From contig JAJZDO010000908.1 of assembly GCA_021805955.1 (NCBI GenBank), positions 1-13,999 of the forward strand: DNA of 13,999 bases, given 5' to 3'. Source of the stretch: Acidobacteriota bacterium (GTDB taxonomy: Bacteria; Acidobacteriota; Terriglobia; Terriglobales; Acidobacteriaceae). Under the pieces are notes generated by a model. The model saw nothing but the letters and a program-made list of their open reading frames with translations. It was not told where the DNA came from and did not search any database. Of this stretch, positions 1 to 8,762 are shown piece after piece (position 1 is the first letter of the stretch; each line of letters opens with the position of its first letter). The translations under genes were made by a program, and so were the position numbers.

Positions 1-2786
1 TCCGGACCTGCGGCAATGCCATTGATGGTGGCGGCGATTGCGCGTTGCAAGGCATCGCTCGAATCTCCGGCACGTTTGCGGCGCAACAGTTCCACTTGGA
101 TCAGGCTCATGGGATCGACGTAGGGATTGCGCAGGCGAATGGAGCGCAGCAGGACCGGATTGGTTTCCAGCAGAAGTTTCTGCCCAGTCACGGCGAGGAC
201 AGCGCGGCGCGTACTTTCATATTCCGACTCAAGCCGGGTGAATACTCGGTCTCGAACCGAAGGGTCGCGCACGAGCAATGAATACTGCCTGGCGATATGG
301 AAATCGGCTTTCGCGAGCGACAATTCCACGTTGCGGATGAGGTCGATGAACAAGGGAAACTCCCGCATCATGTGCTGGAGCATGGGCAGGTTTCCCTGTT
401 CGATGGACCGCTCGAGTGCATGGCCGACGCCGAACCAGCCTGGCACGCCATGGCGGCTCTGCATCCAGCCGAACACCCACGGAATCGCGCGCAGGTCGGA
501 AAAATTGCTCCTCGCCTTGCGGCGTACAGGGCGCGAGCCGATGCGGGCAAATTCCAACTCATTGACGGGCGTGGCCTCCGAGAAATATTCGAGCACCGCT
601 TCATCTTCCGGAATGTTCTGGCGGTAATACCGGTAGGCGATCGCGGAGAGTTCATCGAGGACCTGTTCCCAGCCGGGCAACATTTCTCCGGTGCGAAGAC
701 CGCCCGGACGGCGGGCTTCCGGACGCGCCAAAGCATCGAGCGATGCTGCCACCATCAACTCGAGGTTCCATTCCGCGAGCACGACGTCGGAATATTTCCA
801 GTGCAGGACCTCGCCCTGTTCGGTGATGCGAATTTCTCCGTTGAAGTCGCCGATAGGCTGGGCATAGATGGCGCGATGCGTGGGCGCGCCGCCGCGACCG
901 ACAGTTCCGCCGCGGCCGTGGAACAGGCGCAGGTCCACGCCGCATTCCCGGGCGACGGCATGCAGGGCTCGATGCGTTTTGTACAACTCCCACGTGCTGG
1001 TGAGCATGCCGCCATCTTTGTTCGAGTCAGAGTAACCGAGCATCACTTCCTGGCGGCGATTCCAGGACTCCAGCAGCGGTTGATACGCCGGCGTGGTCCA
1101 TATTTCCCGGCAAATGGCGGCGGCGCCACGCAAATCCTCAATGGACTCGAACAGGGGAACGACTCGGATGGCGGCGCGATCTTCCCCGGCGATGCAGGAG
1201 ACTTGATGGATGCGCGCAAGATGCAGGACGCGCCAGACATCATCCGCGCCGGTGGCGCCACTGATGACGAATTGTTGCATCGTCTCTGCTGGCTCCTGCT
1301 GCTGGATCTGCGCCATGGCGCGAAAGGTAGCGAGTACGTCGGCGGTCTCGTGCGAAAGCGGGCTGGAGAAATTTTCCTGGGACGCTTGCTCCGCGCAATT
1401 TTCTTCAATCTCGCTAAGGGTCTGGGTAAGCTGGCGGGCATGTTGACGGATGTCCAGCGTGTGCAGATGCAACCCGAATGTGCGGACTTCGCGCACCAAT
1501 GGATCGATCAGAGTGCGCGCGAGGCGAAGGCCTTTTTTCTCCGCCAGGCTGTCTCGCAGCAGACGCAGGTCCTCCAATAATTCCTGGCTGGAGCGATATG
1601 GCTGCAAGGTCGCGCAGGCTGAGGCATCCTGCAGTTTATGCGCGGCCGCTTCCAGTCTCATGCGAATGCACAGAACAAACCGTCGATGCAGTTCGTGGGG
1701 GTAGCGACCCTCGATGCCGGCTCCAGAGCGCTCCAGGTAGGACATATACGATTGCAGTTTGCGTTGCAGCGCCGGGGCCAGATCCACCCGCTGTGCGGAA
1801 GGCGTCAGCAGGTCGAGAATCAGCTGGATGCGCGCGCAGTAGTGCTCAATCAATTTACGGCGGGCCATGGTGATCGCTTGCCAGGTCACTTCCGGTGTGA
1901 CAAATGGGTTTCCGTCGCGATCGCCGCCAATCCAGGAACCGAATCGAATCACCTGCGGTAAGTCGTTCGGCTCGACTTCGATTCCGTATTCGTCACGGAG
2001 GGCGCCGGCAATTTCCTCAAAGAGCTGGGGAAGCGTTTCGAAGATGGCAATGTCGTAATAATCGAGGCCAAGTTTGATTTCATTTTGGACGGTGGGGCGA
2101 TGACTGCGAACTTCGTCGGTCTGCCATAGAGCTGTGATCTCCGCCAGAATGTCCTCTTCGCGGGCGGCCAATTCCTCATCCTGCAAGGGAATCCGGTTGA
2201 GGCTTTCGAGCGTCTCGCCGAGACGTCGTCGCTTGAACAGGACAGAGCGCCGCGCGACTTCAGTGGGGTGGGCGGTAAACACAGGAATGACGCAAATCTT
2301 CGCGAGGAATTCCATCGCCTCGCTGGCGGTGATGCCCGCCTCGCGCATACGCCGCAATGTGCCGCGCATCTCGCCCGGCTGGGGTGCGCTCTGGCTGCCG
2401 CGCAGGCGGTGTGCCCTGCGGCGACGCTTGCGATGATTCGTTTCCGCCAGGTTGATCAGTTCAAAGTAGAAGGCGAAGGCCCGCGTCAGTTGCTCGGAAA
2501 ATCCCGTGTCAAAATTCTGAATGCGCGCGATGGCTTCAGACAAAAGCGAATCGGCTTTTTTTGTGTCGCCCTTCAGTCGTGCTTCCCGGCCCTCCGTGGT
2601 GAGGCGGCGCAAATCTTCTACAGCCTGGAACAGCGCATCGCCAGCCTGTTCGCGAAGGACGCGGCCCAGCAGCGTTCCCAGGGAGCGAACATCGCGGCGC
2701 AGCGGAGCTTCCTTGCGCTCGGGGTCAAAGGACTGGAGCTCTTCCAGGCGTTCCGCCCAGTTTTCCGGTTTCCACAAAAGATCCAT
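1..2786 (-). CDS. ppc: Phosphoenolpyruvate carboxylase (C-terminal few codons off the left edge)
   Basis: Cytoplasmic anaplerotic enzyme that carboxylates phosphoenolpyruvate with bicarbonate to oxaloacetate and phosphate, feeding the TCA cycle. About 928 residues are visible, close to the family's usual 880-960. The catalytic-histidine motif VFTAHPTE lies at residues 169-176 (His173). VMLGYSDSNKDGG begins at about 581 and FHGRGGTVGRGGAP at about 622, the latter being the glycine/arginine-rich active-site loop; Ala replaces the more usual Gly before the Pro. The frame is open to the window edge and reads INGIAAG just before it, which matches the conserved extreme C-terminus, so only a handful of residues are missing. 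ATG at 2786 is chosen because the protein reads as PEPC from there. No convincing Shine-Dalgarno precedes it. The stop of the ABC-F gene is 49 bp upstream on the same strand with no terminator between, so co-transcription is likely. Confidence 0.97.
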   Translation of the reverse strand, partial: MDLLWKPENWAERLEELQSFDPERKEAPLRRDVRSLGTLLGRVLREQAGDALFQAVEDLRRLTTEGREARLKGDTKKADSLLSEAIARIQNFDTGFSEQLTRAFAFYFELINLAETNHRKRRRRAHRLRGSQSAPQPGEMRGTLRRMREAGITASEAMEFLAKICVIPVFTAHPTEVARRSVLFKRRRLGETLESLNRIPLQDEELAAREEDILAEITALWQTDEVRSHRPTVQNEIKLGLDYYDIAIFETLPQLFEEIAGALRDEYGIEVEPNDLPQVIRFGSWIGGDRDGNPFVTPEVTWQAITMARRKLIEHYCARIQLILDLLTPSAQRVDLAPALQRKLQSYMSYLERSGAGIEGRYPHELHRRFVLCIRMRLEAAAHKLQDASACATLQPYRSSQELLEDLRLLRDSLAEKKGLRLARTLIDPLVREVRTFGLHLHTLDIRQHARQLTQTLSEIEENCAEQASQENFSSPLSHETADVLATFRAMAQIQQQEPAETMQQFVISGATGADDVWRVLHLARIHQVSCIAGEDRAAIRVVPLFESIEDLRGAAAICREIWTTPAYQPLLESWNRRQEVMLGYSDSNKDGGMLTSTWELYKTHRALHAVARECGVDLRLFHGRGGTVGRGGAPTHRAIYAQPIGDFNGEIRITEQGEVLHWKYSDVVLAEWNLELMVAASLDALARPEARRPGGLRTGEMLPGWEQVLDELSAIAYRYYRQNIPEDEAVLEYFSEATPVNELEFARIGSRPVRRKARSNFSDLRAIPWVFGWMQSRHGVPGWFGVGHALERSIEQGNLPMLQHMMREFPLFIDLIRNVELSLAKADFHIARQYSLLVRDPSVRDRVFTRLESEYESTRRAVLAVTGQKLLLETNPVLLRSIRLRNPYVDPMSLIQVELLRRKRAGDSSDALQRAIAATINGIAAGP

Positions 2787-2835
2787 ACGTATCTGAATTA
2801 TGCAGGAAGGAGTGGACAGTTTCCTACGCGTGGGG

Positions 2836-4803
2836 CTAAGAAATTTCCGCCTGCTCTTCGAGTTGCAGGATGAGTTCTTCCCATTCCGCAAGCAGCGTGT
2901 TATGTTCGGCGCGAAGACTGTCGAGTTGGCGCTGCTGGGTTTGATATTGTTCTGCTGAAACATAGACGCCCATCTGCTGTTGAATCGTCTGGATGGCTGC
3001 CTCTGTGCGTGGAATTTCTTCTTCGAGGGTGGTACAGCGGTCCTGCATCTGTCGCAGCCGAATGGGATTGATGCGCTTGATGCGCGCGTTTTCACTCTTT
3101 GGGGGATCGGCGGGAAGGGCTTGTAGGCCACCAGCGGACAGGTTGCCATTGGATTTTTTCAAATCCGGCGGAGATGCCAGCGCGGCCTGCGCTTCCGCTA
3201 GCCGGGAAGTCTGCCAGAGATAATCTTCATAATTGCCGGCGTACACACGAACGGCGCCATCTCGAATTTCAAAGACTCGCGTGGCAAGGGCGTCAATAAA
3301 GGCGCGGTCGTGGGAGACAAACACGACGGTCCCGGTAAAGTTTCGGATCGCCTCCAGCAGCACTTCCTTGGCGCGCATGTCGAGGTGATTCGTCGGTTCA
3401 TCGAGCAGCAGGAAATTGGCCGGGCTGACCAGCAACCGGGCCAGGGCATAGCGATTGCGTTCGCCGCCGGAAAGAACGCCCAGATGCTTGAACACATCAT
3501 CGCCTGAGAATAGAAAACACCCCAGGAGGCTGCGCAGTTCCGTCTGCGGGATTCTGGGCGCGCTGCGTCCGATGTCGTCGAGCATGCGGGCATCGGCGTT
3601 CAGCTCTTTGTACTGATCCTGCGCGAAGTACTGCAGTACCACGTTATGTCCAAGGCGAATCTGGCCGGTCGTGGGTTCGTCGAGGGCGGCAAGCAGGCGA
3701 ATCAGTGTCGATTTGCCCGCGCCATTGGGGCCGATCAACGCGATGCGCTCTCCTCGTTCGATGGTGAACTGGACCCCGGAAAATACATGTTTCGATCCGT
3801 AGCTCTTGCTGATCTGCTGCGCCTCGGCCACGGTGCGTCCGCTGGCTGGCGGCTGCGGGAAGGTGAAGTGAATCTCGGTTTCTTGTGGGGGCAATTCGAT
3901 CCGCTCGATGCGCTCCAGTTCTTTAACGCGACTTTGTACCTGGCGCGCCTTGGTGGCTTGTGCGCGGAAGCGGGTGATGAATGCTTCCAGATGTTCAATA
4001 TGTTCGCGCTGGTGACGATAGGCAGCTTCGAGTTGGGACTGGCGTTCGGCCTTCTGCTGGAGGTATTTTTCGTAGTTGCCGGTATAGCTATAGAGGCCGC
4101 GATTCCAAAGCTCGACAATCTTGTTGGTGGCAACGTCGAGAAAGAAGCGATCATGCGAGACCAAAACATACGCGTACGGATAGGAGCGGAGGTAGCCTTC
4201 GAGCCAATTCCTCGCTTCCAGATCCAGATGATTCGTCGGTTCATCCAGGAGCAGGAGATCGGGCTTTTCCAGCAGCAGCTTGGCCAATGCAATTCGCATT
4301 TGCCAGCCGCCGGAAAACTCCTCTGTCTTCCGCTCCCAGTCTTCCTTGAGGAAGCCAAGTCCAGAGAGCACAGTTCCGACGCGAGCTTCAATCGTGTATC
4401 CATCTTGCGCGTGAAATTGGGCATCGCTCCGCGCCAACTGATCGGTGACGGAAACATACTCGGGGGAATGCGGGGAGAGGTCTGCGAGCCGCGAATGCAG
4501 TTCCTGAATTGTGCGCTCGATCGCCTGCGTCTTTTCAAATGCGGACAAGCATTCTTCAAACACGGAGCGTCCATTCAGATGCAATCCATCTTGAGGAAGA
4601 TAGCCGAAGGTCATGCCGCCGGTTGAATCGAGCGAACCATCATCCAGCGAGTCAAGGCCGGCCAGAATTCGCAGCAGCGTGGACTTGCCGGTGCCATTGC
4701 CGCCGACCAGGCCGGTGCGGTCCCCGGGAGTGATCTGCCAGTCGACCTTTTCGAAGAGGAGTTTGTGGCCGAAGCGCTTTCCGGCGCGGGTCAGTTGCAG
4801 CAT
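2836..4803 (-). CDS. ABC-F family duplicated ATPase (Uup/YheS/EttA-type)
   Basis: Soluble protein of 655 residues with two ABC ATPase domains and no membrane segments. This is the ABC-F architecture, whose members act on ribosomes (translation factors or antibiotic-resistance proteins) rather than as transporters. Domain 1 has Walker A GGNGTGKST (34-42), signature FSGGW (163-167) and Walker B LLLLDEPTNHLD (from 183). A charged interdomain linker (about 247-305) contains the ATKARQVQSRVKELER stretch typical of the YheS/ABCF3 type. Domain 2 has GPNGAGKST (358-366), LSGGE (444-448) and FLLLDEPTNHLD (from 464). The C-terminal tail (about 574-655) is a predicted coiled coil, as in Uup-like members. 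The frame stays open upstream to 5106, but ATG at 4803 is chosen because the ABC fold begins there (MLQLTRAGKRFG) and the preceding 101 residues look nothing like the family. The exact subfamily and ribosomal role cannot be set from sequence alone. Confidence 0.93.
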   Translation of the reverse strand: MLQLTRAGKRFGHKLLFEKVDWQITPGDRTGLVGGNGTGKSTLLRILAGLDSLDDGSLDSTGGMTFGYLPQDGLHLNGRSVFEECLSAFEKTQAIERTIQELHSRLADLSPHSPEYVSVTDQLARSDAQFHAQDGYTIEARVGTVLSGLGFLKEDWERKTEEFSGGWQMRIALAKLLLEKPDLLLLDEPTNHLDLEARNWLEGYLRSYPYAYVLVSHDRFFLDVATNKIVELWNRGLYSYTGNYEKYLQQKAERQSQLEAAYRHQREHIEHLEAFITRFRAQATKARQVQSRVKELERIERIELPPQETEIHFTFPQPPASGRTVAEAQQISKSYGSKHVFSGVQFTIERGERIALIGPNGAGKSTLIRLLAALDEPTTGQIRLGHNVVLQYFAQDQYKELNADARMLDDIGRSAPRIPQTELRSLLGCFLFSGDDVFKHLGVLSGGERNRYALARLLVSPANFLLLDEPTNHLDMRAKEVLLEAIRNFTGTVVFVSHDRAFIDALATRVFEIRDGAVRVYAGNYEDYLWQTSRLAEAQAALASPPDLKKSNGNLSAGGLQALPADPPKSENARIKRINPIRLRQMQDRCTTLEEEIPRTEAAIQTIQQQMGVYVSAEQYQTQQRQLDSLRAEHNTLLAEWEELILQLEEQAEIS

Positions 4804-5077
4804 GATATTCGCGCCCGAAGCGCCGCTTGAAAGCGCATATACCGTATTGTCGCATTCTATGTTTCGATGGGCATACACAGGAATTTGAAGGCGTGGTTTC
4901 CCATGGACAGAGATGAGCCCGCAACGCGTCCGGGTAGGTTGGCCTGCATGTTGCGGAGGGGCGGCGACCCTGGACTGGTTGATATACTCGCAACTGACCC
5001 GATTATGAGGATGGAAATGGCTGCTCGCCGAGCGGCGGCTGTTGAAATGCAATCGAATTCGGAATGAAAATTGGATC

Positions 5078-5097
5078 CATAGTCCGGGCCCGCTATG
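5078..5097. repeat. Inverted repeat CATAG...CTATG around a CGGGCCCG core
   Basis: Five-base arms (5078-5082 and 5093-5097) flank the perfect 8-base palindrome CGGGCCCG at 5085-5092, offset by two bases. It lies about 120 bp upstream of the membrane-protein start and 10 bp from a second palindrome. It could be an operator half of a regulatory site or chance; no known regulator consensus is recognised. Confidence 0.35.
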
Positions 5098-5106
5098 AAT
5101 GCACAT

Positions 5107-5125
5107 ATTTCGATAGCATCGAAAT
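5107..5125. repeat. Perfect palindrome ATTTCGAT-AGC-ATCGAAAT
   Basis: Two perfect 8-base arms are separated by three bases, centred 103 bp upstream of the membrane-protein ATG in a divergent promoter region. The size and symmetry suit a dimeric repressor or activator site. There is no U-tract, so it is not a terminator. The cognate regulator is unknown and none is encoded in this window. Confidence 0.45.
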
Positions 5126-5218
5126 CGCCACGCAGTGAGTCATTCGCAACACGCCTGCAAGTAAGAACCATAGAATAGAGATTCGCTGCATCGGTCTTGG
5201 CAGTCGGAAATTTGGATC

Positions 5219-6742
5219 ATGCGCATACCCTATCCAACGCGAATCAACATCAATCATGTGCTGATCGTGGTGCTGTTGCTGCTGTTCGCGCAGTTGCTGG
5301 ACGGCTCTGACCCCGTCTTCGCGTTTTTAGGATCGCTGGCTATCGTTTTCAGCGCGCTTGCCTTCAATGTCCTGAACGGGCTGGGGACGGTGAGCGGCGC
5401 CTTTGTAATTTTCATGGCGATTCCCACGTTTGTCGGCTTGATCGTTGTAAAAGTGCTGACGTGGGAGCCGTCGAATCGTCATTTCGAACAGCCGCTGATC
5501 ACAATTGCGGCCACTGCGATTGGGTGGGCGGGGATTCTAATGGCCGCAGGACTGAGCCGCAAATTTTCCACCAGGCGCAACATTGTTCGTTTCACCGCAA
5601 GAGATCTCGAAAACCTGAAAAACACATCCGCGGGCCTGCTGGTCATTGGCTTGTTCAGCCAGATTCTCTTGACGAATTACAACACAGGCGCCAACGGAAC
5701 TGTGTGGGCGGCGCTGAACCAGCTGAATATCTTCATTCCCATGGCGACGATTCTCGCAACTTATTATGAGATTTGCATCAGTCGCGGACAGCGCAGCATG
5801 AACTGGATTGTTCTGGCCAGCATTCTGTACGTTGCGGGATTCGGTTTCATCGCGGCTTCCAAGCAAGGGATGTATGCGCCATTTCTCTCGTATTTTCTGG
5901 TTTGCGGCGCGCTCGAATACCGTTTCCGACCGCTGCAAGTGATCGTCATTCTGGGGTGGCTGGCATTCGCCGTCGGTTTTCTATTCCCTTGGGCGCAATA
6001 TGCGCGCGCCATGACTCGCCAGCCAACACTTACCGGTACTGTCGATGCAACGATCAGTTTGTTGAGGAATCCAAACACCATTCCCGCGATGTATGCGTGG
6101 TACGCCGATTCCTTAAAGTCGAATGAGGATGTGAACCAAGTCTCGCTCTGTTACGACCATCCGGAAGGCCTGATGGATCGCGAGTCCCTGATTTGCCAGG
6201 ATGACCGACTCATTGAAATCACGCAGCATACCGGGCCGATTGGGCCGGATTATTTGATCGCCGGTTTCGAAATGGTGGTTCCGCATATGCTCTGGCCAGG
6301 GCGCGCCAGTCTTTCGTTGGGAAACGTCTACGGACGTGAGACGGGCGAATCCAGCCCGGAAGACTATACAACCGCCGTTGCGTTCGCGCCGATTGGCGAT
6401 GCCTTTCGCGAGTTTGGCTGGTCGGGCGTTGTCGTCGTGATGCCAATTATGTATTTTTTGACGTTCATCATTCTGAATGGAGTCTTTGGCGACGCTCGCG
6501 AGAGTCCGTGGGGGCTGGTTCTGGTTTCCTACGCTGCCTTCGCCGCGCCGGGTCTGCTTTTGCCCGTGCATCCCCAACTGTGGGGTCATTACATCCCTCT
6601 GATACTTGTTGTTATGTGGCTGACGCGCTACGTCGCTCCTCAGGTCGCGGTGATGTTCGGCTTCAGGAAAATACAGGCGAAAATTGTCCTGCCAGGCGCG
6701 GAGCTGGTGCCAAAGGGAAGAGAAGTCAGCACCACGCTGTGA
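5219..6742 (+). CDS. Polytopic membrane protein, putative polysaccharide (O-antigen-type) polymerase
   Basis: A 507-residue integral membrane protein. By eye there are about 12 hydrophobic segments, roughly at residues 10-29, 33-52, 58-80, 92-111, 138-153, 166-184, 194-213, 217-232, 237-260, 402-422, 431-450 and 455-478. A large hydrophilic loop of about 140 residues (261-401) lies between the ninth and tenth. This arrangement, with a loop ending in SPEDYTTAVAFAPIGDAFREFG just before a membrane helix, resembles Wzy-type polymerases and O-antigen ligases, which join lipid-linked glycan repeats on the periplasmic side. No catalytic residue can be assigned, and sequence is poorly conserved in these families, so the role is an inference. 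The ATG at 5219 has only a weak upstream GGAT. No glycosyltransferase or flippase gene is adjacent, which is unusual for a polymerase. The downstream gene converges on it, with 49 bp between the stop codons. Confidence 0.6.
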   Translation: MRIPYPTRININHVLIVVLLLLFAQLLDGSDPVFAFLGSLAIVFSALAFNVLNGLGTVSGAFVIFMAIPTFVGLIVVKVLTWEPSNRHFEQPLITIAATAIGWAGILMAAGLSRKFSTRRNIVRFTARDLENLKNTSAGLLVIGLFSQILLTNYNTGANGTVWAALNQLNIFIPMATILATYYEICISRGQRSMNWIVLASILYVAGFGFIAASKQGMYAPFLSYFLVCGALEYRFRPLQVIVILGWLAFAVGFLFPWAQYARAMTRQPTLTGTVDATISLLRNPNTIPAMYAWYADSLKSNEDVNQVSLCYDHPEGLMDRESLICQDDRLIEITQHTGPIGPDYLIAGFEMVVPHMLWPGRASLSLGNVYGRETGESSPEDYTTAVAFAPIGDAFREFGWSGVVVVMPIMYFLTFIILNGVFGDARESPWGLVLVSYAAFAAPGLLLPVHPQLWGHYIPLILVVMWLTRYVAPQVAVMFGFRKIQAKIVLPGAELVPKGREVSTTL

Positions 6743-6791
6743 ACAGGAAGGGCTTCCCGGCTGGAGCTCGATCTACCCGATTGTCTACGAA

Positions 6792-8675
6792 TTATCCTGC
6801 CGATGCCGGAGGCAGCACGATGGGCGCCTCCCATGCGGGCATTCCAACGGTTTTTACTTTGCGTCGATAGACCGCGTTGCCGGTGGAAACATAGAGCGTC
6901 TGAAGATCGGGGCCGCCGAAACAAATCCCGGCCAACTGGCTGTCGGCTACCGGCAAAATGGCTCTGACCCGTCCGTTGCGATCGAAGACTTGCACGCCCA
7001 TGCGCGTGGCCGCGTACGCGGCACCACCTCTGTCCATGCACATCTGGCCGACTCCGCTATCGTTTGCCCTGTCGGGAACGTGGAACCAGTAGTACGGCTC
7101 ACCATACTTGAGTTCTCCGTTTGGCTGCACCTGGAAGTTGTACGCATGATGCCCCTTGCCCTCGGCGACGCACAGCCACAATCCATCCGGGGTAAAAGAA
7201 ATTCCCGAGGGTCCATTCAGACCCTCGGCGACGGCGGTCTTTGTGCCATTGGGACGAATCAGCCAGACTTTGCCGGACGTGGAAACGGCGTCGTTCGATT
7301 CCGCAACGTAGATGTTTCCTGTATGCGTGACAGTCAACCCAGTGCCACGAATGCCCTCGGCGATAACTACCGCGGGGCCGCTCTCGCTCAAGGCGGAAAT
7401 TCTCGCTTCCGCCGTTTCTGCAATATATAACCGTCCGTCGGGACCCAACGCGAGACCGTTGTTGCCGGGGCTGACCTTGGCGTAGAGCTTCGCGATTCCG
7501 TCCTCGCCGATGCGATCGATTCTGCCGCTGGAAGGATCCTGGACATACACGCGCCCGGCAGAGTCGCTGGCCAAGGCGGCTGCTGTTGAATGAGTCGTTA
7601 CAACGGAAGGGCTTCGATAGATCGAAACGTCGGAAGATTTGCTGGGCGTGTTTGCTGGGCCGGTCGAACAACGCTGCCAGTTTTCGCCGGGCTGCAACAC
7701 CGCGCGAATCATGGAGTTCCTGCTCGAGCCGGCCTGAACCGGATTGGGCCAATCCTTCCACAACCACCGCATCACGTCGGGCAGGATCGATTGGCCGTGA
7801 GTGCCCTCGTGTCCCAGCACTCCCCAGGCGTGATTCACTTCATATCCAGAAAATGTCAGGGCACGTTCCATCTCCTGATTGCTCATCCACCAGTCGCCGA
7901 ATTCGAGTCCTCCCGGCCAGCCATCGTTGCTGCCATCCTGAAGAAACACACGCAACGGCTTGGGTTCCGTTTTCCTGACCAGGACTGGATAGCGATCTCC
8001 TCCGCGCATGCCGACAAAGGTGCCGATCATGGTGTACACGCGGCGGAATGCATCGGGACGCTGCCAGGCGACAGTGAAGGAACCGATGCCGCCGGTACTG
8101 CCACCCATAATTCCGCGATCATTGGGATCGACCGAGAGGCGAATAGGAACTCCGACGGGCGTTGTCCGTTGCTCGACTGCCGGAAACACTTCCTGTAGCA
8201 GAAAATCCGCGAGAACATCCGACAGACTGTCGAACTCGAAACTTCGATTGAAGCGAGCGTTCTGAGGCGGGTTGGAGGAAGGCGTTTCTCCCGGGTGGAG
8301 ACCGATGGCGATCGTCACCGGCATTTCTTCCGTATGAATCAAGCTGTCGAGGACAATCGGGAGACTATGGGAAATCTGGTCCAGGGCAACCAGCACGCAG
8401 GCAGGCTGATGGGTTGAGTACTGAGCGGGGACGTATACCTCGATGGTGCGGTGCGTACCGGGAAAAAATTTCGATTCATTCATCGAAAAGCTGAACATCT
8501 TGCCGCTGGGCACGCCGGGCTGAGGTTTCGAGTCCGGTCCGAGCGGATAGAGATTCTGAACCGCCGGGTCAGTTGCCTTGGTTTGGGGAGCTGCTGCGGA
8601 AGCCAGTTGAGGTTGAACCCAAGCCGCTGTGACACTGGCTGCCGCTGCGGATTTCAAAAACTCTCGTCGCTTCAC
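6792..8675 (-). CDS. Tat-exported fusion: esterase (Esterase_D/Fes-like) plus SMP-30/gluconolactonase-like beta-propeller
   Basis: A 627-residue exported protein of two parts. Residues 1-28 are a twin-arginine signal (MKRREFLK, a hydrophobic stretch, then a likely cut after ASA), so it is probably exported folded. Residues about 60-310 form an alpha/beta hydrolase of the putative-esterase family that includes enterochelin esterase and feruloyl esterases: nucleophile Ser193 in GGSTGG, probable acid Asp247 in LQDGSNDG, and His289 or His293 in GHEGTHG. Residues about 350-610 repeat a propeller pattern (NNGLALGPDGRLYIAE, PSGISFTPDG, FGGPDLQTLYVSTGN) typical of SMP-30/gluconolactonase/LRE proteins. 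Two positions that usually bind the divalent metal look changed: the Asn of PNG is Ser490, and the Asp of a PDG/ADG motif falls at Gly543. The start codon is GTG at 8675, preceded by GAGGA ten bases upstream; an ATG start is not available there. A promoter lies just upstream, so it is probably its own transcription unit. The substrate is unknown; a carbohydrate or plant-derived ester is a guess. Confidence 0.85.
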   Translation of the reverse strand: MKRREFLKSAAAASVTAAWVQPQLASAAAPQTKATDPAVQNLYPLGPDSKPQPGVPSGKMFSFSMNESKFFPGTHRTIEVYVPAQYSTHQPACVLVALDQISHSLPIVLDSLIHTEEMPVTIAIGLHPGETPSSNPPQNARFNRSFEFDSLSDVLADFLLQEVFPAVEQRTTPVGVPIRLSVDPNDRGIMGGSTGGIGSFTVAWQRPDAFRRVYTMIGTFVGMRGGDRYPVLVRKTEPKPLRVFLQDGSNDGWPGGLEFGDWWMSNQEMERALTFSGYEVNHAWGVLGHEGTHGQSILPDVMRWLWKDWPNPVQAGSSRNSMIRAVLQPGENWQRCSTGPANTPSKSSDVSIYRSPSVVTTHSTAAALASDSAGRVYVQDPSSGRIDRIGEDGIAKLYAKVSPGNNGLALGPDGRLYIAETAEARISALSESGPAVVIAEGIRGTGLTVTHTGNIYVAESNDAVSTSGKVWLIRPNGTKTAVAEGLNGPSGISFTPDGLWLCVAEGKGHHAYNFQVQPNGELKYGEPYYWFHVPDRANDSGVGQMCMDRGGAAYAATRMGVQVFDRNGRVRAILPVADSQLAGICFGGPDLQTLYVSTGNAVYRRKVKTVGMPAWEAPIVLPPASAG

Positions 8676-8716
8676 AGGTGCCTGATCCTCACAAAAAGAA
8701 TCTCAAAATTCCACCC

Positions 8717-8746
8717 AGTATAAGCTTTCCAATCTTTGCATGACGA
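8717..8746 (-). promoter_or_regulatory. Candidate sigma-70-type promoter of the esterase/SMP-30 gene
   Basis: On the minus strand, TCGTCA (8746-8741, 4 of 6 to TTGACA) lies 18 bases from TATACT (8722-8717, 5 of 6 to TATAAT). Transcription would start near 8710, about 35 bases before the GTG start. The terminator of the preceding gene ends just upstream, which suits an independent unit. Predicted by eye only. Confidence 0.45.
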
Positions 8747-8762
8747 GCCGCGCAGCGAAGAG

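Larger units (their letters stand above)
4804..5218. other. Divergent intergenic region, 415 bp
   Basis: This stretch separates the minus-strand ABC-F gene from the plus-strand membrane-protein gene and must hold both promoters. I found no convincing -35/-10 pair for either. TAGAAT at 5171-5176 (plus) resembles a -10 box about 43 bp before the ATG, but no good -35 lies at the right distance. Two palindromes lie near the middle and are listed separately. Short open frames cross the region on both strands, but none shows a recognisable domain or ribosome binding site. Confidence 0.6.

Noticed and set aside
297..1580. Long plus-strand open frame of 427 codons
   Set aside because: It lies antisense to ppc, whose reading frame carries every conserved PEPC motif; the plus translation has no recognisable domain and reflects high-GC codon bias.
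3646..4626. Plus-strand open frame of 326 codons
   Set aside because: Antisense to the ABC-F gene, with no domain of its own.
4804..5106. 101-codon N-terminal extension of the ABC-F frame
   Set aside because: The residues are low in family likeness and rich in His, Arg and Ser; the ABC domain starts at 4803, so the extension is an open intergenic frame.
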